A stretch of DNA of 9,109 nucleotides. Origin: Burkholderiales bacterium (lineage in GTDB: Bacteria; Pseudomonadota; Gammaproteobacteria; Burkholderiales; Burkholderiaceae_C). Within the stretch, counting starts at the first letter, position 1; each line of letters opens with the position of its first letter. The notes beneath the pieces are model-generated. The model did not search any database and had not been told where the DNA came from. It saw nothing but the letters and a program-made list of their open reading frames with translations. The stretch spans positions 1 through 9,109 of the forward strand of contig CANJKD010000050.1 in the NCBI GenBank assembly GCA_947474415.1. Direction: 5' to 3'. The position numbers and the translations under genes are program-made. Shown here piece by piece: positions 5,331-9,109 of this stretch.

Positions 5331-6158
5331 TCAGAGGCGCTCGGCCTCCGCATCACGCGGCTGCCACTTCATCAGCCGCTTCTCGATTCGGCCCACCGCG
5401 CCATCGAGCATCAAGGCGAACCCGGTCAGCACCAGAATGCCGGCCATCACGGTGTTGATGTCAAACGCGCCTTCGGCCTGCAGGATCAGGTAGCCGACGC
5501 CGCGCGACGAGCCCAGGTACTCGCCCACCACCGCGCCCACGAAGGCCAGGCCGACGCTGGTGTGCAGCGAACTGAAGACCCAGCTCGTTGCGCTCGGCAG
5601 GTACACATGGCGCAGCAGCTGTCTTTGCGATGCCCCCAGCATGCGCGCGTTCGCCAAAATCACCGGGCTGACCTCCTTCACGCCCTGGTAGACGTTGAAG
5701 AAGACGATGAAGAACACCAGCGTGATTCCGAGCGCCACCTTGCTCGCGATGCCGAGCCCGAACCAGACCGCGAAGATCGGCGCCAGAATCACCCGCGGCA
5801 TGCTGTTCAGCGCCTTGATATAGGGCTCGGCGATGGCGGCGGCCATCGGGCTGAGGGCCAGCCACAGGCCACAACCCAAGCCCAGCGCCGTGCCCAGGCC
5901 GAAGGCGAGCACGGTTTCGAGCAGCGTCACCCACAGGTGCTGGTAGATGTCGCCGTTGGTGATGAACCAGGCCCAGATGCGCGCGAAAACCTTCAGCGGC
6001 TCACCGAAGAAGAACGCCGCCTGCTGGTCGTTCTCGAACATGATCGGCGGGATCAGGCCGGGCTTGGTGGCCACATGCCAGACGACGAAGATCGCGACCA
6101 GCAGGCCGAGCTGCCAGACGCGCAGGTTGGCGTGGCTGGGTTGGATGGATTTCCACAT
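5331..6158 (-). CDS. ABC importer permease (SsuC/TauC type)
   Basis: This 275-residue inner-membrane subunit belongs to the nitrate/sulfonate/taurine importer group (BPD transport family). A first membrane segment lies at about 16-31 (QLGLLVAIFVVWHVA). Further segments are at about 76-102, 113-137 and 143-157, then the EAA-type coupling loop ARMLGAS...VYLP at 181-198, which contacts the ATPase, and last segments at about 201-216 and 236-252. A GTG 12 bases upstream (6170) is an alternative start; the ATG at 6158 is preferred because GAGGTG precedes it at a workable distance. It is the third gene of the operon, separated from the ATPase gene by 119 bases containing large hairpins. The substrate is not evident. 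Confidence 0.9.
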   Translation of the reverse strand: MWKSIQPSHANLRVWQLGLLVAIFVVWHVATKPGLIPPIMFENDQQAAFFFGEPLKVFARIWAWFITNGDIYQHLWVTLLETVLAFGLGTALGLGCGLWLALSPMAAAIAEPYIKALNSMPRVILAPIFAVWFGLGIASKVALGITLVFFIVFFNVYQGVKEVSPVILANARMLGASQRQLLRHVYLPSATSWVFSSLHTSVGLAFVGAVVGEYLGSSRGVGYLILQAEGAFDINTVMAGILVLTGFALMLDGAVGRIEKRLMKWQPRDAEAERL

Positions 6159-6170
6159 GATCGTCGGCAC

Positions 6171-6248
6171 CTCAGCCGCCGCCGGGCCGCCCCAAGGCGG
6201 CTGAGCACCAGGGGCCCCTCAGGGACCCCTTCGTGGCCCCTGAGGGGC
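6171..6248. repeat. Two adjacent REP-like hairpins inside the ABC operon
   Basis: CTCAGCCGCC (6171-6180) pairs with GGCGGCTGAG (6196-6205), a 10-bp stem. Nine bases on, GCCCCTCAGGG (6214-6224) pairs with CCCTGAGGGGC (6238-6248), a perfect 11-bp stem. GC-rich paired palindromes of this kind occur as repeated intergenic elements in Burkholderiales genomes (general knowledge; copy number cannot be seen here). Neither is followed by a T-run on the minus strand, so they are more likely to affect mRNA stability or partial termination than to end the operon. A third small hairpin, GACGTG/CACGTC (6260-6279), overlaps the ATPase stop codon. Confidence 0.6.
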
Positions 6249-6277
6249 AGTAGCGAAGCGACGTGGCGGTTGTCACG

Positions 6278-7105
6278 TCACGCCGCCAGCTGCTGCCGGT
6301 AGCCCTTCAGCACCTCTTCGCGCAGCACGCTCCAGATCGCCTGATGCAGCTCGACGAAGCGTGGCGTGACACGCACCTCGGCGACGTCGCGCGGGCGCGG
6401 CAGGTCGATCACGAACTCGCCGATCAGGTGCGCGGCCGGGCCGGCACTGAGGCAGACGACGCGGTCGCTCATCGCGATCGCTTCATCGAGATCGTGCGTG
6501 ATGAACAGCACCGCCTTTCTCTTCGCCGCCCACAGGGCCAGCACTTCGTTCTCCATCAGCTGGCGGGTCTGGATGTCGAGCGCGGAAAAGGGCTCGTCCA
6601 TCAGGATGATGTCGGGGTCGAGCACGAGTGTTTGCGCCAGGCTCACGCGCTTGCGCATGCCGCCCGAGAGCTGGTGCGGATAGCGGTCTCCGAAACCGCC
6701 GAGGCCGACGCGCCGGAGCCAGTCTTCGGCCTGCGCGCGCGCATCGGTGGCGCCGCGAAACTCCAGCCCGGCCATCACGTTCTGCGAGGCGGTGCGCCAG
6801 GGCATCAGCGACTCGGCCTGGAACATGTAGCCGGCGCGGGTGTTGGTGCCGGCGAGCACCTCGCCGAACACCCGCACCTCGCCCGTGCTCGGCGCGAGCA
6901 GCCCCGCCGCCACGTTGAGCAAGGTGCTCTTGCCGCAGCCGGTCGGGCCGACGACCGAGACGAATTCGCCGGCCCCGACGCGCAGGTTCACGTCGCGCAG
7001 GGCGGTGTAGCGCTGGCCGGGATCGTCTTTCGAGACGAAGGTGCAGGAGACGCCGTTCAGCGTCAACGCGGCCGCGCCGACGGCATCGGTCGGCAGGTCA
7101 ACCAC
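6278..7105 (-). CDS. ABC importer ATP-binding subunit (SsuB/TauB type)
   Basis: This 275-residue ATPase energises the importer on the cytoplasmic face of the membrane. All nucleotide-binding motifs are present: Walker A GPTGCGKST (53-61), Q-loop Gln96 in FQAESLMPW, signature LSGGM (146-150), Walker B IILMDE (166-171), D-loop SALD and switch His204 in ITHD. The chosen start is the GTG at 7105, four bases after the binding-protein stop, with GAGG eight bases before it. An ATG at 7132 would overlap the previous gene by 23 bases and has no ribosome site. A much longer open frame extends to 7318, but its extra part is Ser/Arg/Pro-rich shadow of the binding-protein gene. The C-terminal tail (about 235-275) is typical for the sulfonate/nitrate group. 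Confidence 0.93.
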   Translation of the reverse strand: MVDLPTDAVGAAALTLNGVSCTFVSKDDPGQRYTALRDVNLRVGAGEFVSVVGPTGCGKSTLLNVAAGLLAPSTGEVRVFGEVLAGTNTRAGYMFQAESLMPWRTASQNVMAGLEFRGATDARAQAEDWLRRVGLGGFGDRYPHQLSGGMRKRVSLAQTLVLDPDIILMDEPFSALDIQTRQLMENEVLALWAAKRKAVLFITHDLDEAIAMSDRVVCLSAGPAAHLIGEFVIDLPRPRDVAEVRVTPRFVELHQAIWSVLREEVLKGYRQQLAA

Positions 7106-7109
7106 GCAC

Positions 7110-8135
7110 TCAGCCTCGCAGGTACGTGGCATTCGCGCGCTTGACGAACTCGTTGGTGTAGATCGCGCCCAGGTCGATCTTCGCGGCGGCGATTTCGGGG
7201 TCGATGCTGGCCAGCGCCCGGCGCGCGGTTTCGGCGCCGGCCTCGGGGAACATGCCGTCGACCGATAACGCGCCCTTCGCGGCCAGGAAGGCGTCGACAT
7301 ACACGGCGCGGTCGCCAAGCAGGTAGGCCTCGGGCACGGCCTTGATGATGTCGCCGGCGCCGGCTTGCTGGATCCATTTGTCGGCTCGCACTATCGCGTT
7401 GGCCAGCGCCTGCGCGGTGGCCGGGTTCTTGTCGATGAAGCTTTGCGGGGCGTACAGGCAGGCGGCCGGCATCGGGCCACCGAAGATGCGGTCGGCCTCG
7501 GCCACCACACGGGTGTCGGACACCACTTTCAGGTCGCCGGACCGCAGCAGCAAGGTGATCACCGGGTCGAGGTTGCTGATGGCGTCGATCTGGCCCGAGC
7601 GCATGGCCGCCACCGCGCCGCTGCCGGCGCCCACGCCGATGATGGCCACATCGCCCGGCTTCAGCCCGGCCTTGGCGAGCACGAAGTTGGCGAGCACGTT
7701 GGTGCTCGAACCGGGCGCCGTGACGCCGAGCTTCTTGCCCTTCAGCTCAGAGACGTTTTTGAAGTTGGGCATCGTCTTAGGGTTCACGCCGAGCACGATT
7801 TGCGGCGCGCGGCCCTGCAGCACAAAGGCGCGCAGGCGCTGGCCTTTCACCTGCATGTTGATGGTGTGTTCGAACGCACCTGAAACCACATCGGCACTGC
7901 CGCCGATCAGGGCCTGCAAGGCGCGCGAGCCGCCGGCGAAGTCGGCGATGGTGACTTCAAGGCCCTCGGCCTTAAAGTAGCCCAGGCTTTCGGCGATGGT
8001 CAGCGGCAGGTAGTACAGCAGGTTCTTGCCGCCGACGGCCAGGGTGAGCTTGGGCTTTTCGATGGCCTGCGCTCGCACGAAGGCCGGCAGCGCCATCAGC
8101 GAAAAAGCGGCGAGGACAAGACAGCGGCGTTGCAT
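7110..8135 (-). CDS. Periplasmic substrate-binding protein of the ABC importer
   Basis: This 341-residue exported protein is of the SsuA/TauA/NMT1-like type. The signal peptide is clear: MQRR, a hydrophobic core to about residue 20, and a cleavage site after AQA (22-24). The mature part begins PKLTLAVGGKNLLYYLPLTIAESLGYFKAEGLEV, the usual first lobe, followed by GSADVVSG, LKGKKLGVTAPGS and RSGQIDAISN, all typical of this family. The frame stays open far upstream of 8135, but that part has no signal peptide and overlaps the divergent protease gene, so the ATG at 8135 is used despite a weak ribosome site. It is the first gene of the three-gene operon. Family members bind sulfonates, nitrate, bicarbonate, pyrimidine precursors or aromatic acids; the ligand here cannot be named. 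Confidence 0.92.
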   Translation of the reverse strand: MQRRCLVLAAFSLMALPAFVRAQAIEKPKLTLAVGGKNLLYYLPLTIAESLGYFKAEGLEVTIADFAGGSRALQALIGGSADVVSGAFEHTINMQVKGQRLRAFVLQGRAPQIVLGVNPKTMPNFKNVSELKGKKLGVTAPGSSTNVLANFVLAKAGLKPGDVAIIGVGAGSGAVAAMRSGQIDAISNLDPVITLLLRSGDLKVVSDTRVVAEADRIFGGPMPAACLYAPQSFIDKNPATAQALANAIVRADKWIQQAGAGDIIKAVPEAYLLGDRAVYVDAFLAAKGALSVDGMFPEAGAETARRALASIDPEIAAAKIDLGAIYTNEFVKRANATYLRG

Positions 8136-8241
8136 CGACAAGGATTCCGGGTGGTGTGTTGGCAGTGAATCTATCCGGCCGCGCCCTGCAGCGAAAGCGG
8201 GGAAACACACCCCCAACGAATCCCGCGTCACGGCTGGCCCG

Positions 8242-8247
8242 TAGAAT
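8242..8247 (+). promoter_or_regulatory. Possible -10 box of the serine protease gene
   Basis: TAGAAT lies with its last base eight bases before the ATG at 8256. A start of transcription about seven bases downstream would fall at or next to the ATG, giving a leaderless or nearly leaderless mRNA. This agrees with the lack of a ribosome binding site. No convincing -35 is visible 17 bases upstream (AATCCC), so the call is tentative. Confidence 0.35.
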
Positions 8248-8255
8248 GATTTTCG

Positions 8256-9109
8256 ATGACCTTGTTGCAACTTCGGGCGGCCGCCCTGCAGACGCTCGTG
8301 CTGGCTTGCTCGCTGGGGTTGGCGCTCAGCGCGGCAGCGCAAGGCAAAGCGCCCGCTGCCACCTCCGCTTCGCCAGGCGCAGCGCCCGCTTCTGCCGCGC
8401 CGCCTGAGCCCCCGGCATCGGCAACGCTGTCGCTCTCGGCTCGCAAGGTGTACGAGCAGGCGCGTTCGCAACTGGTGCAAATTCGCACCGTGCTGAAGGG
8501 CCGCGCGAGCCAGACTTCGGTCGGCTCGGGCTTCGTGGCCTCGCGCGAAGGCCACATCATCACCAACTTCCATGTCGTCGCCGAGGCTGCGCTGAAGCCC
8601 GAGCGCCATGACCTCGTCTACGTGACCGCCGACGGCCGCGAGGCACCGCTGGTGATCCTGCAACTCGACGTGCCGCACGATCTGGCGCTGCTGAAGGCTG
8701 CCGACGGTGCCGCCGCGATCGGCGCCACAGGCACCACCGGCAAGACCAGTAACACCAGCGCCGCGCCGCGCAGCTTCGACGCACTGGCCTTCCGCCCCGA
8801 GGCGCACACGCTGGCGCAGGGCGAACGCATCTACTCGCTCGGCAACCCGCTCGACGTCGGCTTTGCCGTCACCGAAGGCACCTACAACGGCCTCGTGAAG
8901 CGCAGCTTCTACCCGCAGATCTTCTTCGGCGGCGCCCTCAGCGCCGGCATGAGCGGTGGCCCGGCGCTCGACCAGGAAGGCCAGGTGGTGGGCATCAACG
9001 TGGCGCGCCGGGTCGATGGCGAGCAGGTCAGCTTCCTGGTGCCGGCGAGCTTTGCGATGGCCTTGCTGGCGCGCGGGCGCGACGCTGCGCCGATCAAGGC
9101 GGCCGCCTA
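8256..9109 (+). CDS. Exported trypsin-like serine protease (3' end cut by window edge)
   Basis: 284 residues are visible and the frame is open to the edge. An N-terminal signal peptide (LQTLVLACSLGLALSAAA, cleavage near residue 28) is followed by an Ala/Pro-rich linker to about 57. A trypsin-like domain of the Deg/HtrA-related group comes next, with the full catalytic triad visible: His106 in TNFHVV, Asp142 in PHDLALLK and Ser233 in GMSGGPAL. Between the Asp and the next core strand is a low-complexity insertion (about 150-172, rich in Gly, Thr, Ala and Ser). Such proteins act in the periplasm or outside the cell, often in protein quality control. Whether PDZ or other C-terminal domains follow is beyond the window. 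It diverges from the ABC operon with 120 bases between the two starts. Confidence 0.9.
   Translation, partial: MTLLQLRAAALQTLVLACSLGLALSAAAQGKAPAATSASPGAAPASAAPPEPPASATLSLSARKVYEQARSQLVQIRTVLKGRASQTSVGSGFVASREGHIITNFHVVAEAALKPERHDLVYVTADGREAPLVILQLDVPHDLALLKAADGAAAIGATGTTGKTSNTSAAPRSFDALAFRPEAHTLAQGERIYSLGNPLDVGFAVTEGTYNGLVKRSFYPQIFFGGALSAGMSGGPALDQEGQVVGINVARRVDGEQVSFLVPASFAMALLARGRDAAPIKAAA

Noticed and set aside
5151..6302. 383-codon plus-strand frame opposite the permease gene
   Set aside because: It is antisense to a clear ABC permease and is rich in Arg, Gln and His with no recognisable domain.
6263..7144. 293-codon plus-strand frame opposite the ATPase gene
   Set aside because: It is antisense to a complete ABC ATPase with all motifs; composition is typical of a shadow frame.
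7110..8807. Very long open frame continuing upstream of the substrate-binding protein
   Set aside because: The signal peptide begins at the ATG at 8135. The upstream part is Arg/Gly-rich, crosses the divergent promoter region and overlaps the protease gene, so it is a shadow of high-GC DNA.
1..9109. CRISPR array or tandem repeats
   Set aside because: No regularly spaced short repeats were seen; the only long repeat is the 86-bp pair.

Overview
The window is about 9.1 kb of GC-rich DNA with the gene style of a betaproteobacterium, probably of the order Burkholderiales (inferred from protein types, codon use and intergenic hairpins; no search was possible). It contains ordinary chromosomal genes with a small, clearly foreign patch between them. 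Both ends are cut through genes: a YecA/UPF0149-family gene on the left (minus strand) and a trypsin-like serine protease on the right (plus strand).

From left to right: (1) the start of a YecA-family gene, followed by a 243-base gap. The gap holds a run of hairpins and a strong intrinsic terminator that reads on the plus strand, where no gene explains it, so it may encode a small RNA. (2) A LysR-family regulator divergent from mmsA, a CoA-acylating methylmalonate-semialdehyde dehydrogenase. The shared 127-base region has a perfect ATTGTTC-N8-GAACAAT palindrome about 64 bases upstream of the predicted mmsA start, the usual position for LysR-type activation. (3) A small islet at 3462-4439, flanked by two identical 86-bp copies of the last 27 codons and stop codon of mmsA. 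It carries a RelE/ParE-type toxin gene overlapping an Xre-type antitoxin gene, with its own promoter and palindrome, plus debris that includes the 3' end of an IS21-type istB gene. (4) Directly after the second repeat copy, on the minus strand, a VapBC-type toxin-antitoxin pair (AbrB-like antitoxin, PIN-domain toxin). (5) A minus-strand ABC importer operon of the nitrate/sulfonate/taurine type, in the order substrate-binding protein, ATPase, permease, with REP-like hairpins between the ATPase and permease genes. (6) A divergent, exported serine protease whose predicted -10 box lies only 8 bases from its ATG.

The LysR protein probably controls valine or related catabolism through mmsA. The ABC genes form a complete three-part importer for an unknown small organic anion or similar solute. 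The two toxin-antitoxin modules lie between these metabolic units. The perfect 86-bp duplication suggests that the first module arrived recently, or by a process that rebuilt the end of mmsA, and that it could be lost by recombination between the repeats. That islet is the most unusual thing in the window.
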